A DNA stretch of 63,281 nucleotides, taken from assembly GCA_021108395.1 (NCBI GenBank), contig JAIOQZ010000030.1:1-63281 (forward strand). The letters are read 5' to 3'. Numbering within the stretch: position 1 is the stretch's first letter; every line of letters starts with the position of its first letter. The DNA is from Candidatus Cloacimonadota bacterium. Its GTDB lineage: Bacteria; Cloacimonadota; Cloacimonadia; Cloacimonadales; JAIOQZ01. The notes beneath the pieces are model-generated. The model made no database searches and was not told where the DNA came from. It saw only the letters and a program-made list of their open reading frames with translations. A program made the position numbers and the translations under genes. Shown here piece by piece: positions 32,121-41,098 of this stretch.

Positions 32121-33131
32121 TCACGCCTTGATCCAGTACGGCTCAAGCGCGTCATCGGTTATCCTGTTCACCTCTACGCTGTCATCGAGCTGATAGTTGA
32201 GTCCATAGTTCACCGGCGACGGATCGGCGGCCTTGCTGCTGTAGCGCAGCACGATGGAAGCGGCCAGTCGCAGCGTTTCCTGCGGGATGTCGCCTTCGCA
32301 CATGAGCACACCCAACGGGCCAGGCCCCTGCCGGGCTTTGAGCACAGTTTCGACTGTGACCAGGTCGGAGATCGCCTGGTTGTCGTCGGCGGTCTTGCCA
32401 ATGATGAGCTTGCAGGTGTCGCTGAGACGAAAGTGACGGCCAAACTGAAGAAATTCGGCCTGCCTGGCGTTGAGCGCGTCGTGTCCCAGCAAATCGTGCA
32501 CTCGAATCCCGAATCCCTGCTCGGTGAGCAGGCAGCCGCCACCGGGATTGCCAAACTCTTTGATGCCGAGTTCGGCTGCCAGTTCCATCTGGCGCTTGCG
32601 GCCACGACCCTGGAAATCGAGCATCTCGTCCTTGTTCACCCAGCCCTCGCGGATGGGGAGTGTATCGGCCATCAGTTTCTGGCAGAGCGGGCGCACCAGC
32701 AAGTCTTTCATCCCGCTCAACTTACCAACGGCGTTCATGGCGTCCATGCGCTGGCTCATGGGGCGCTGTCCCAGCACTTCGCCCGAGATGATGAAGTGGG
32801 CGTCGTATTGTGGCAACAAACCGGCGGCTGTGCGAAACATGAGGCCGTGGCAATCGATGCAGGGATTGGCGGCGCGGCCAAACCCGTAGCGGGGATTGTG
32901 CAACATTGCGAGGTGATCTTCGGTGATGTCGATTACCTCGATGTCGAAACCGTTGGCGCGGGCTGTGTGCCGAGCTTTGTCGGGGCCGAAAAACGGCGTA
33001 CGGAAGAACAGCGGCGCCACGCGATAGCCCAGCCGGCGCATAAACAGCACCGACAGCAGGCTGTCGAGTCCACCAGAAAAGAGCGCCAGAGCGGCGTGGT
33101 CGCGTTGCGGAGCGTTTGTGTTTTCAGTCAT
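32121..33131 (-). CDS. PP-loop ATP pyrophosphatase, tRNA thiolation-like (MnmA/ThiI-related)
   Basis: A 336-residue protein with an N-terminal PP-loop SGGLDS (residues 19-24) that adenylates a nucleobase or substrate. It has the cysteine pair NPCIDCHGLMF and ISGEVLGQRPMSQ, features shared with tRNA 2-thiouridylase-like proteins, followed by a C-terminal region with CLLTEQGFG and GRHFRLSD. It is shorter than and different from canonical MnmA in its second half, so it belongs to the broader COG0482-type group. The likely role is tRNA thiolation; the exact position modified is unknown. It is co-transcribed with the MBL hydrolase. Confidence 0.75.
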   Translation of the reverse strand: MTENTNAPQRDHAALALFSGGLDSLLSVLFMRRLGYRVAPLFFRTPFFGPDKARHTARANGFDIEVIDITEDHLAMLHNPRYGFGRAANPCIDCHGLMFRTAAGLLPQYDAHFIISGEVLGQRPMSQRMDAMNAVGKLSGMKDLLVRPLCQKLMADTLPIREGWVNKDEMLDFQGRGRKRQMELAAELGIKEFGNPGGGCLLTEQGFGIRVHDLLGHDALNARQAEFLQFGRHFRLSDTCKLIIGKTADDNQAISDLVTVETVLKARQGPGPLGVLMCEGDIPQETLRLAASIVLRYSSKAADPSPVNYGLNYQLDDSVEVNRITDDALEPYWIKA

Positions 33132-33164
33132 GGGGACAAGGGAGCGGGGCAGGGGCGTTTGGCG

Positions 33165-33527
33165 TCAAGCGTTTTTGGTGTTCTCGCTACGAGAAACCAC
33201 ACAGCGGCAGAATCCGTGATATATGGCGCAGATACCGCCGAAAAGGCAGATGAGCCCCCAGAACAATGGGCGCAGCAGGATATGGGAGAGAATCGGCTCA
33301 CTGACGGGCAGCAGGTAGATACCCCAGGTGATAAGGAAGCATCCGGTGACGACGAACAGGTGGCCGATGAAGATGGTTGTGCCGCGCCCCGGAATGAACG
33401 CCAGAAGGAAGAGCCCGGCGGACACAAACAGCGGCGTCAGCCCCAGCAGCGCCCCCGCGATTACTATCAGATATATGGCGAGCGCGAGTACAACAACGGC
33501 AACAGCGAGATGCAGCCACTTTTTCAT
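33165..33527 (-). CDS. Small integral membrane protein
   Basis: A 120-residue protein with four hydrophobic segments (about residues 5-25, 28-44, 50-75 and 80-103) and a short charged tail, not recognised as a known family. The ATG is chosen over an in-frame TTG because GGAGG sits at the right distance. It lies 33 bases upstream of the PP-loop gene in the same direction, possibly in one operon. The 33528-33937 gap that follows is the divergent upstream region toward the polysaccharide locus. Confidence 0.6.
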   Translation of the reverse strand: MKKWLHLAVAVVVLALAIYLIVIAGALLGLTPLFVSAGLFLLAFIPGRGTTIFIGHLFVVTGCFLITWGIYLLPVSEPILSHILLRPLFWGLICLFGGICAIYHGFCRCVVSRSENTKNA

Positions 33528-33751
33528 ACATGCCTCCAATGGATTATGATGTCACGATGTTTCAACTGTGGCAGGTTGTCAAGCAAGCCATGGAAGAGGG
33601 GCAGCGCCATGCTCAAAGCGAGCGGGAACTTCATAGCATGAATCGGCAAGCTACTGGCGGAAGTTACCGGTTTGTGTTTTGCAATTACTCAATGACACGG
33701 TAGTTGAAAACATCGTGGAGATTTACTGGAAATAACACCGAAAAATCTAAC

Positions 33752-33779
33752 TTGACAAGAAGGCGATTGTTAATAATGC
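33752..33779 (+). promoter_or_regulatory. Candidate promoter of the polysaccharide locus
   Basis: A perfect TTGACA, a 16-base AT-rich spacer and TAATGC lie about 160 bases upstream of the first gene of the cluster. The -10 is imperfect. I see no other structured element in this gap. Confidence 0.35.
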
Positions 33780-33937
33780 TATTTTACTTAGGTATCAAGA
33801 GAAGCTAATGCAGGGCGGAGTTGCATCTCGCAGGCGATTTCGAGATAGCCGTCTTGAGTTTGCGCTCCGCATCGAACTATGCCGACAGTTGCCGCGATTC
33901 GGTAATTTAGAAGTGTTATCATGTAGTAAGGAGAATC

Positions 33938-35962
33938 ATGGCCCGAGCGTTTCTGATGTTCATTGTCGATATTCTGTTACTGGCCAACAGCATTATGGTC
34001 ATGTTGCTCCTGAAGCCCGATATCAGGCTCTATTTCACGCCACTGTATATTCAATTCTTTAGTGGCTATTTCATTCTCTGGATATTGTTTTACTCACTCA
34101 GCGACAAGCACAATGTGTTCTTCCAAACAAACGGCCTGGCACAGAAGCTTTGGTCCATAGCGAAAACTGGTTCCTATGTCTTGTCATCGCTACTCATTAT
34201 ATTCATCGGGTTCAAAATCGAGCATATCTCGCGCAGTGTTTTCTTTGGCAGCCTGCTGTTGACAGTCGGCGGGGAGATTGTCGTTTTGTGCCTGCTGCAC
34301 ATATTGCTTCCCCAGTCTGCCCGACAAAAACAGAGCCATAATGGCGACGATAAGCCAGGGTTCCTGAACCACTTCAAGCTTACAAGCCTGGACTTCTTCA
34401 GCCTGGATATCTTGCTTCTCTGGTTCAGCTTTTTAGTCACGACCTGGATCAAGCCTGCCACAATTCGGATTGTGCTGCCCACTCACTGGAAGCCGTTTCT
34501 GATTGTCACCATCATCTGGGTTTTGCTGTCTCTCATCAATCAGAAGTATGACCTGAAAGACAAGAAACGCTTCACAGAGGTGCTCAACGGCATTGTTTAC
34601 GCCGACATTTTCATCCTTGTCGTGGTGGCGTTGCTGGTGTATTTTATCAAGATGTTCCACCTGTCACGACAGGTGATTTTTGGCAGTATGGGTGTGACGT
34701 TTGTACTTGAGGTGTTCGTCTCAATGCTGATTTTTCGAACCCGTGAGTTCAGCCGAAGCGAACCGACATACTCCAGTACTGCCATCCTGAGCCACTCAGT
34801 AGCGCTCGAAGTGGATGCCCCGGAAGATACCCATGTTCCTGTGAAGTCGTTTGTTCCCGAATACTATGAGCCTGGATTCCGCTCACAAGACGATCCGGAA
34901 GATTCGGCTTGTCAGACTATGCAAAATGTGTTGCGCGAGAGCGAATTATGTGGCGTGTGCGAGTTTATCGGTTCGCATGTCGATCTTGACCAGATTCATC
35001 ATCATGCCACTTTTATTGGAAACACGGCCACACGGTTCAACCTTCAGGGCTTCGACAACGGCCAGCTCGACATGTTGATGAACCTGCACAAAATCAACGA
35101 CTTCAGGCGAATCAACCGCTACTTGATCGAAGTCAACCGCATCTTGAGAGATGGTGGTGTGTTCATCGGTTGCGGCCAGACACTCGCTGAAAGGCACCAG
35201 GGCATTCTGAAACGGTTTACGCCAATCCTCGGCTATCCCATACATGCAGTCGATTTTATTTTCAACCGCATCTTCCCCAAACTAAAGCTCACTCAAGGCC
35301 TCTACTTTGCGCTGACCAAAGGCAGAAACCGACCGTTATCCATGTGCGAGATTCTGGGCAGGCTCCATTTCAGCGGTTTCCGCATCGTTCATGAGCAGGA
35401 GGTAAACGGCCTGCTCTACTACATGGGGGTGAAATCCGGAAAACCGAGTGATGACCCCAACCCATCCTATGGCCCCTTGTTCCGTATGCGACGCACTGGA
35501 AAAGGCGGCAAACGGATCTATGTTTACAAGTTCCGCACCATGCACCCCTATGCCGAATACATGCAGCACTATATGGTCGAACGTTATGGATATGGCTTGA
35601 AGGGAAAAATCGAAGACGATTTGCGGGTGACGTATTGGGGCAAATGGATGCGCAAGCTCTGGCTCGATGAGTTGCCTCAGCTCATCAACATCGCCAACGG
35701 CGACATGGCGCTGGTTGGCGTTCGGCCACTCAGCCAGCGCTTTCTGGCAGAATATCCACAGGAGCTCAAAGAGGAGCGTTCTTTCTATAAACCAGGTTGC
35801 ATTCCTCCCTATGTAGCCCTGAAAATGCAGGCAGTAGAGGAATATCTCGAGTCGGAACGCATCTACCTGCAAAAAAAGAAAAAACACCCCTACTGGACAG
35901 ATATTCAATTTCTGTTTGCGGCGGTTTTCAACATTCTGACAAATAGAATCAGAAGCGAATGA
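33938..35962 (+). CDS. Priming sugar transferase (polyprenyl-phosphate type) with embedded methyltransferase-like domain
   Basis: The enzyme should load the first sugar phosphate onto undecaprenyl phosphate at the inner membrane. Its 674 residues contain about eight membrane helices (1-265), then a linker. A middle region (about 345-480) with LIEVNRILRDGGVFIGCGQT resembles a SAM-methyltransferase half-fold. The C-terminal bacterial sugar-transferase domain has YVYKFRTMHPYAE, WLDELPQLIN and MALVGVRPLS. The same composite layout occurs in Bacteroidetes exopolysaccharide loci. AAGGAGAATC precedes the ATG. It opens the locus. Confidence 0.85.
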   Translation: MARAFLMFIVDILLLANSIMVMLLLKPDIRLYFTPLYIQFFSGYFILWILFYSLSDKHNVFFQTNGLAQKLWSIAKTGSYVLSSLLIIFIGFKIEHISRSVFFGSLLLTVGGEIVVLCLLHILLPQSARQKQSHNGDDKPGFLNHFKLTSLDFFSLDILLLWFSFLVTTWIKPATIRIVLPTHWKPFLIVTIIWVLLSLINQKYDLKDKKRFTEVLNGIVYADIFILVVVALLVYFIKMFHLSRQVIFGSMGVTFVLEVFVSMLIFRTREFSRSEPTYSSTAILSHSVALEVDAPEDTHVPVKSFVPEYYEPGFRSQDDPEDSACQTMQNVLRESELCGVCEFIGSHVDLDQIHHHATFIGNTATRFNLQGFDNGQLDMLMNLHKINDFRRINRYLIEVNRILRDGGVFIGCGQTLAERHQGILKRFTPILGYPIHAVDFIFNRIFPKLKLTQGLYFALTKGRNRPLSMCEILGRLHFSGFRIVHEQEVNGLLYYMGVKSGKPSDDPNPSYGPLFRMRRTGKGGKRIYVYKFRTMHPYAEYMQHYMVERYGYGLKGKIEDDLRVTYWGKWMRKLWLDELPQLINIANGDMALVGVRPLSQRFLAEYPQELKEERSFYKPGCIPPYVALKMQAVEEYLESERIYLQKKKKHPYWTDIQFLFAAVFNILTNRIRSE

Positions 35963-36050
35963 CAAACAACGATTATCACTTGACAGAAATCTGCGTATCT
36001 GGCTCGTTCCCAAGAAACAGTGAAACTACAGTTGTCACTGAGGAGATGTT

Positions 36051-37520
36051 ATGTTGCGAATAATATCGGGTTTATCCCTTTTGTCTCTCATGCTTGCCGC
36101 GATATTTCTCTCTGGATGTGGGGGGGATTCAACGGAGCCGTCGAGTAATTCAATCATTGGCCAGGTGCTGCTTGATGGTGAAACAGACCACAGCGGCATT
36201 ACCATCGCTGTATATGCAACACCTCAAGATAGCGAACTCGAAGCAATCCGTCATCAATACCCTCAAACAGGTATGTCCTTATCAAATCCCCTGTTCGATC
36301 ATCGCTTTCACACGCCACTGGCAACAATCGAAACGGACGCTGATGGCAACTTCAAAATAAGTGGCCTAAGCATAGCAGAATACATCGTAGTCGCTTTCAA
36401 GAGCGATTTCGGGTTCCGCTATTTCTACTACCAAATTCCCGGCGCTCGCAATGACTGGCCTGTCAATGTCGCGCTTTATCCGGAAACTCCTCTCAGCGGG
36501 TCATTGACCAACGGCTACACCTTCGAATCAGAGCATCATTACATTGTCACGCAGAATCTCTGGCTGACTGGCTCTCAAACGTTTGTCTTCGAGCCAGGCG
36601 CATGGTTTCGCATCGATCCAAACATGACAGTCGATGTATCCGCTCCCATTTCCTTGCAGGGCAACGCCCAAAGCCCTTTCCACATCACCTCGAACGACGG
36701 CCTGACTGCCTTTTCGCAAGGGCTTGATCCAGCAGGCCTCAGCAAGTACTATCAGGTGAAACTGGGATCTGATGCGCAGCCTCAGGGCGGAATAATCGAG
36801 TGGGGTTTGTTTTCGCTGGGACAAAAGGGACTCGACGTCCAGGTGAACAGCGTGACGATGCGGAACTGCCTTCTGGAGCATTGTTTCAATGGTGTTGTGT
36901 TCAGTCTTGTACAGGAAGCCCACTGCACCAATCTGTTGGTTAGAGACAACAACCACACCGGTGCCATCGGGATTGCATTCGAGACGCTCGAAACGGGGTC
37001 ATTGGCGCACAACGTAATACTGGGCAACGCCACAGGGATGAAGGTGCAGACTCATTACATGGGCTCTATTGAGGACAACCTCTTCCAAAGCAACACAACA
37101 GGCCTCGAGTTCAACCAAACCGTCAGTACGATTAACAACAACGAGTTTTACCAGAACAGCTACGTGGATGTTTTATTCAGCCATAACCAGAATCCGACGA
37201 CCGATGAATTAACGGTGCATCACAACGTCTTTGGTTCCAATAGCTCGATGCGTTCACGTGAGCTGAACCAGTTTTATTCGCCAAGCATGCTGCACATCAA
37301 CTATAACGAGTTCAATTCTTCAGCGTGGTTTATCTATTTGTATGGATATGGTGGAGACGAAGATGTTAATGCCAGATATAACTACTTCGATGGGCTGAAT
37401 TCGGAAAGCGACATCAAGGAGCGTGTGTGGGACCGGGACGATGACAATGTGGCTCCCTTTGCGCCAATAGTGGATGTTTCGTATTTCTACACCACTCCGC
37501 CGGATGCAGGCATCCGGTGA
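36051..37520 (+). CDS. Lipoprotein with N-terminal carboxypeptidase-regulatory-like domain and right-handed beta-helix
   Basis: A 489-residue lipoprotein (signal ending LSGCGGD). Residues 35-135 resemble a carboxypeptidase-regulatory-like beta-sandwich (GQVLLDGETDHSGI, TDADGNFKISGLS). From about residue 160 there are irregular Asn-rich beta-helix rungs (LVRDNNHTGAIGI, HNVILGNATGMKVQ, IEDNLFQSNTTGLEFN), typical of right-handed parallel beta-helix proteins that bind or cleave polysaccharide. No lyase catalytic residues were identified. It sits between the priming transferase and the flippase, so a role in handling the exported polysaccharide is inferred. Confidence 0.7.
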   Translation: MLRIISGLSLLSLMLAAIFLSGCGGDSTEPSSNSIIGQVLLDGETDHSGITIAVYATPQDSELEAIRHQYPQTGMSLSNPLFDHRFHTPLATIETDADGNFKISGLSIAEYIVVAFKSDFGFRYFYYQIPGARNDWPVNVALYPETPLSGSLTNGYTFESEHHYIVTQNLWLTGSQTFVFEPGAWFRIDPNMTVDVSAPISLQGNAQSPFHITSNDGLTAFSQGLDPAGLSKYYQVKLGSDAQPQGGIIEWGLFSLGQKGLDVQVNSVTMRNCLLEHCFNGVVFSLVQEAHCTNLLVRDNNHTGAIGIAFETLETGSLAHNVILGNATGMKVQTHYMGSIEDNLFQSNTTGLEFNQTVSTINNNEFYQNSYVDVLFSHNQNPTTDELTVHHNVFGSNSSMRSRELNQFYSPSMLHINYNEFNSSAWFIYLYGYGGDEDVNARYNYFDGLNSESDIKERVWDRDDDNVAPFAPIVDVSYFYTTPPDAGIR

Positions 37521-37565
37521 TGGATGCAGTAATCGAATTGCAATTGACGGTATCAGGGAGTGTAG

Positions 37566-38828
37566 TTGAGTCTGAATATTCGTAGAAACATCAAATCTGC
37601 CAGATTCAGACAGATTATCTCTCTCTATGGCGCCACTCTGCTTTCGATCGTGTTGGGCGTTGGCGTCAGCAAACTCAACACGCATCTGCTGACCCCTCTC
37701 GAATATGGAAACCTGAAGTACATCGAAAAAATCTTCGTTATCGGCACAACGATTCTCTCCTTCGGGTTGTTCACTACAATAAAATCTCTCATCCCCAGAA
37801 TCAGTAGTAGCGCTCGTAAAGGGAGATTCCTCGGCGCCAGTCTCGTGATTCTGCTGGCTGTCAGTGGGATATTGACACTCTGTTTGATTGGGTTTGCGTT
37901 CATACAGCCGCTTCTATTTGAGCAGGATCTTCGCTGGTTCCTTCTCATCTCTTCGTTTCTGGCAATTGCAATAGCGGGTGAAAGGTTTCTTCAGTCTGTC
38001 CTCACCGGCGACAACGAGATACAAAAACTATCCTTGTTCAGGCTTCTACCTCGGATACTCAACATCGTATTTATTCTTCCTTTTCTCTGGTTTTTCACTT
38101 TTAATGTAACCTACGCCTGGTTTGCAAAGCTTATCGGCATCCTCATAGCTTTCATAATTATTTATGCGGGGCTGCGTCCGAGATTTGGAGGGCTGAGAAC
38201 GAACGTAAATCTGATACTGCGCCATAACAAAACGTTTGGCCTGCATATCTATACAGGCGCCCTATTCGGCGTTCTCAGCGGTCAGCTTGCGGTTGTTTTT
38301 ATCAGTTATTTCACCAGAGACAACACATATGTGGGCTATTTCTCGCTGGCCAATATGACTACGATGCCTCTGATGCTGGTTCCGTCGATTGTCGGCGAAA
38401 CCTTTTTCAAGGATTTTGCCCGCAGCAAGTGCATCAAGAAGAAGATATTATCATCAACAGTTTTGATTTCCAGTTTTACGCTCGTTCTGTTCTTTCTCAC
38501 CATCAAGCCAGTTATGCTTCTGTTGTTTGGCCAGGAGTTTGCAATTGCAGCCGATCTTGCCCGAATTCTGGTAATCGGCAAAATACTCTACGGATTTGCA
38601 GATATCTTTAATCGGTTCCTCAGCGCTCACCGCATGGGAAAATACATTCGAAACAGCGCGATAATGACAGGTATCGTCAGCTTTCTCGGTAATGTCTTCG
38701 CAATCAAACTACTGGGAGTTAACGGGGCGGTGCTGACGGTCGTGGCGGCAGGTTCAACTTACTTGATGATGTGTATTTATTATTACCGGAAGTTCATCAG
38801 AACTTCTGCAACGCCTCCTGGCCCTTAA
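37566..38828 (+). CDS. Polysaccharide flippase (Wzx-like, MOP superfamily)
   Basis: A 420-residue membrane protein with about twelve predicted helices that would flip lipid-linked oligosaccharides across the inner membrane. The N-terminal pattern LNTHLLTPLEYGNLKYI and the repeated Leu/Ile-rich helices match the polysaccharide_synt family. A TTG start is used with AGGGAG five bases upstream. Immediately after its stop begins a stump of an epimerase gene, so the next gene in the ancestral cluster has been deleted. Confidence 0.85.
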   Translation: MSLNIRRNIKSARFRQIISLYGATLLSIVLGVGVSKLNTHLLTPLEYGNLKYIEKIFVIGTTILSFGLFTTIKSLIPRISSSARKGRFLGASLVILLAVSGILTLCLIGFAFIQPLLFEQDLRWFLLISSFLAIAIAGERFLQSVLTGDNEIQKLSLFRLLPRILNIVFILPFLWFFTFNVTYAWFAKLIGILIAFIIIYAGLRPRFGGLRTNVNLILRHNKTFGLHIYTGALFGVLSGQLAVVFISYFTRDNTYVGYFSLANMTTMPLMLVPSIVGETFFKDFARSKCIKKKILSSTVLISSFTLVLFFLTIKPVMLLLFGQEFAIAADLARILVIGKILYGFADIFNRFLSAHRMGKYIRNSAIMTGIVSFLGNVFAIKLLGVNGAVLTVVAAGSTYLMMCIYYYRKFIRTSATPPGP

Positions 38829-38924
38829 GTGGCCATTCTCAACTTCCCCGCTATCACCCTGCGCAATGCAATCGAGCGTCCCGAAGCGTTGGACGCAGGC
38901 ACCATCGTGCTCACCGCTTCGTAG
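38829..38924 (+). pseudogene. C-terminal stump of a UDP-GlcNAc 2-epimerase (WecB/WbpI-like)
   Basis: The 31 codons directly after the flippase stop read ILNFPAITLRNAIERPEALD and onward to IVLTAS. This is the characteristic C-terminal end of non-hydrolysing UDP-N-acetylglucosamine 2-epimerases (G/FPA-x-x-x-R-x-A-x-ERPE). The rest of the gene is missing. A complete family member lies 5.8 kb downstream, but its own end differs, so this is a relic of another epimerase gene rather than a duplication of the local one. The remaining 38925-39099 stretch carries no gene. Confidence 0.65.
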
Positions 38925-39099
38925 CGGCAAAAAAATGACCGTCAAACTGAATGAATGATTTTACGCCAACAAATGGGACTTGACTTTGACAATGCGTGAT
39001 AAATTATTGTGCCTTGTTAATTGGATTCCAGAATTGAGTTATATGATTGGATAAGCGTTAATTCTTTTTTGTTATCAGGAAGGACAGAAAGGGAATCAT

Positions 39100-41097
39100 A
39101 TGAGATTAAATGACGAGTTCCTTTACAAACCAACTAAGAAACAAGTCATTGTCAGATCAATTGACGAGTACAAATTGAGTTACTGGTTGCTCATGAAGCT
39201 CAAACGATTTCACAATAATTTGTTACGGGTTATATTGCCATCTATTCGCAGGCGTATCGCCAAGCTAATATGTCAGAATAGCCAGTCGGTGGACTGGGAT
39301 GTGTTACCCATTCAGAAGCATCACCCGGAGGCTGTCAATGTTGACTCGGTTGTTGCTGCTGCCGATATGGCGCTTCAAGGAGTGTTTGACGTTTTAGGCT
39401 CCGGTCCGGTGCAAACCTCGTCGCCACCCTGGCACACCGACATCATCAGTGGCTATCACTGGAAACCTGGCGCATATTATCTTTTCTACCCGATCATCAA
39501 GGGCAATAACTCAGATATAAAAATACCTTGGGAAATCAGCCGCATGCATCCATTGCTGGTGGTGGGTCAGGCATATCAACTGACAAAAGATGAGAAATAC
39601 GCCAGGTTTTTTGTTTGGCTTGTCAGCGACTGGATTCAGCGGAATCCACTTCGTAGAAGCGTCAATTGGCGCTGTGCAATGGATGTGGCGATACGGGCTG
39701 TGAACATCATGTGGGCTTACCGCTTCTTCGAAGCATCACCCTCCCTCACCGATGAATCACGCCGTAAGATACTGACCAGCCTGTATGAACACGGCTATCA
39801 TATCAGACGGGAACTCGAGAAGGCTTGGAAGTATAACCATAATCACTATTTGTCCGACCTGTGCGGGTTAATGCATCTTGGACTGTTGTTCGAGGAAGTG
39901 GGAGAGGGAAAGAAGTGGTTGGAGTTCGCTAAGCACGAGTTGTTTACCGAGATACGGCTTCAGATATTGCCAACCGGTTCAACGTACGAGCGTTCCATCA
40001 ACTACCATCGTCTCGTCACCGAAATATGTCTCGTTTCTATTCTGTTGCTACACCGGAACGGACACGAGATTCCCCTCGATATCTCGTATCGGCTGCATCA
40101 AATGCTTCTTTTCATCGCGGCATATCTCAAGCCGAACGGGATGGCGCCCGTGATTGGCGACCAGGATGACGGCCGGTTGCTTCCGTTCGATCAGGCGGTA
40201 AACCTTGACCATCGTTACTTGTTGTGCACAGGGGCAATTTTGTATAATGACCCCTATTTGAAAGCTCGATCTGAGCGCTTCTGGACTAGTGCAAGTCATT
40301 ATATTGGCGTCGGCGCCAAAACAGCGTTCGATTTGATTCCAGACAGCCAAATCACACCTTGCAGTCAGTCATTTCCTGATGCCGGATTCTATATCATGAA
40401 ACATGATGACAATTACATATTCATCAATAACAGTGGGCAGGGACGATATCCCGAGGTGTGCCCGGCGGCGCACACTCACAGTGATATCCTGTCGTTTGAA
40501 CTTGTCGTAAACGGGCATGACATATTAGTCGACACTGGCAGTTATGTATATTCTCCTGACCCGGAAGCCCGCGTCTTTCACCGATCCACGAAAATGCATA
40601 ACACGGCGACGGTGGATGGGCTGGATCAGAATAAACTGTCCACTGCCAACGTATTCTGGTTTCAACGAGAGGCTGTTGCCACGACGCTCAGATGGAATTC
40701 CACTCCCACCCGTGACGAGTTCGAGGGTGAACACGACGGCTTCACACGATTGCCGGATCCGGTTGTACACAGGCGAAGTATTGTTCTTGACAAGAAACCT
40801 TTCTGCATGAATTTGTGCGATTCGTTCACCGGCTCTCAGGAACATCGTGTCTGTTTGCATTTTCACTTTGCGCCAGAGGTTTCAGTCGAAGAAGTCGATG
40901 AAGGTTTTCTCGCGATTGTCGAAAATACAAAAGTGAAAATGATGTTTGAATCGGAAAATCCGATAGAAGCAAAACTTGAAGATAGCTTCGTATCCAGAAG
41001 CTACGGATCCCGTCAACAAGCACAGGCGCTTACTGTGTTGGTCAGCGCGGTTGGCGCAATCTCGATCCGGACAAAGATTACATGTGAGGATCTATAA
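39100..41097 (+). CDS. Heparinase II/III-like protein (alginate lyase family)
   Basis: A 665-residue protein with an N-terminal alpha/alpha-toroid region and a C-terminal beta-sandwich that contains the family signature: AAHTHSDILSFELVVNGHDI, then VDTGSYVYSPDP, then FHRSTKMHNTATVDG. There is no signal peptide, although related lyases are exported. Homologues in exopolysaccharide loci cleave or trim uronic-acid-containing polymers. It overlaps in context with the bi-domain oxidoreductase (one base between them), a pairing common in such loci. GGGAATC precedes the ATG. Confidence 0.82.
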   Translation: MRLNDEFLYKPTKKQVIVRSIDEYKLSYWLLMKLKRFHNNLLRVILPSIRRRIAKLICQNSQSVDWDVLPIQKHHPEAVNVDSVVAAADMALQGVFDVLGSGPVQTSSPPWHTDIISGYHWKPGAYYLFYPIIKGNNSDIKIPWEISRMHPLLVVGQAYQLTKDEKYARFFVWLVSDWIQRNPLRRSVNWRCAMDVAIRAVNIMWAYRFFEASPSLTDESRRKILTSLYEHGYHIRRELEKAWKYNHNHYLSDLCGLMHLGLLFEEVGEGKKWLEFAKHELFTEIRLQILPTGSTYERSINYHRLVTEICLVSILLLHRNGHEIPLDISYRLHQMLLFIAAYLKPNGMAPVIGDQDDGRLLPFDQAVNLDHRYLLCTGAILYNDPYLKARSERFWTSASHYIGVGAKTAFDLIPDSQITPCSQSFPDAGFYIMKHDDNYIFINNSGQGRYPEVCPAAHTHSDILSFELVVNGHDILVDTGSYVYSPDPEARVFHRSTKMHNTATVDGLDQNKLSTANVFWFQREAVATTLRWNSTPTRDEFEGEHDGFTRLPDPVVHRRSIVLDKKPFCMNLCDSFTGSQEHRVCLHFHFAPEVSVEEVDEGFLAIVENTKVKMMFESENPIEAKLEDSFVSRSYGSRQQAQALTVLVSAVGAISIRTKITCEDL

Positions 41098-41098
41098 T

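Noticed and set aside
32433-33641. 402-codon plus-strand frame
   Set aside because: Antisense to the PP-loop enzyme and the small membrane protein, both with motifs or ribosome sites.
38876-38935. Hairpins GCGTCC...GGACGC and CCGCT-TCGT-AGCGG as a flippase terminator
   Set aside because: They fall within the epimerase stump and no U-run follows in the transcript direction; they are probably coincidental coding-sequence symmetry.
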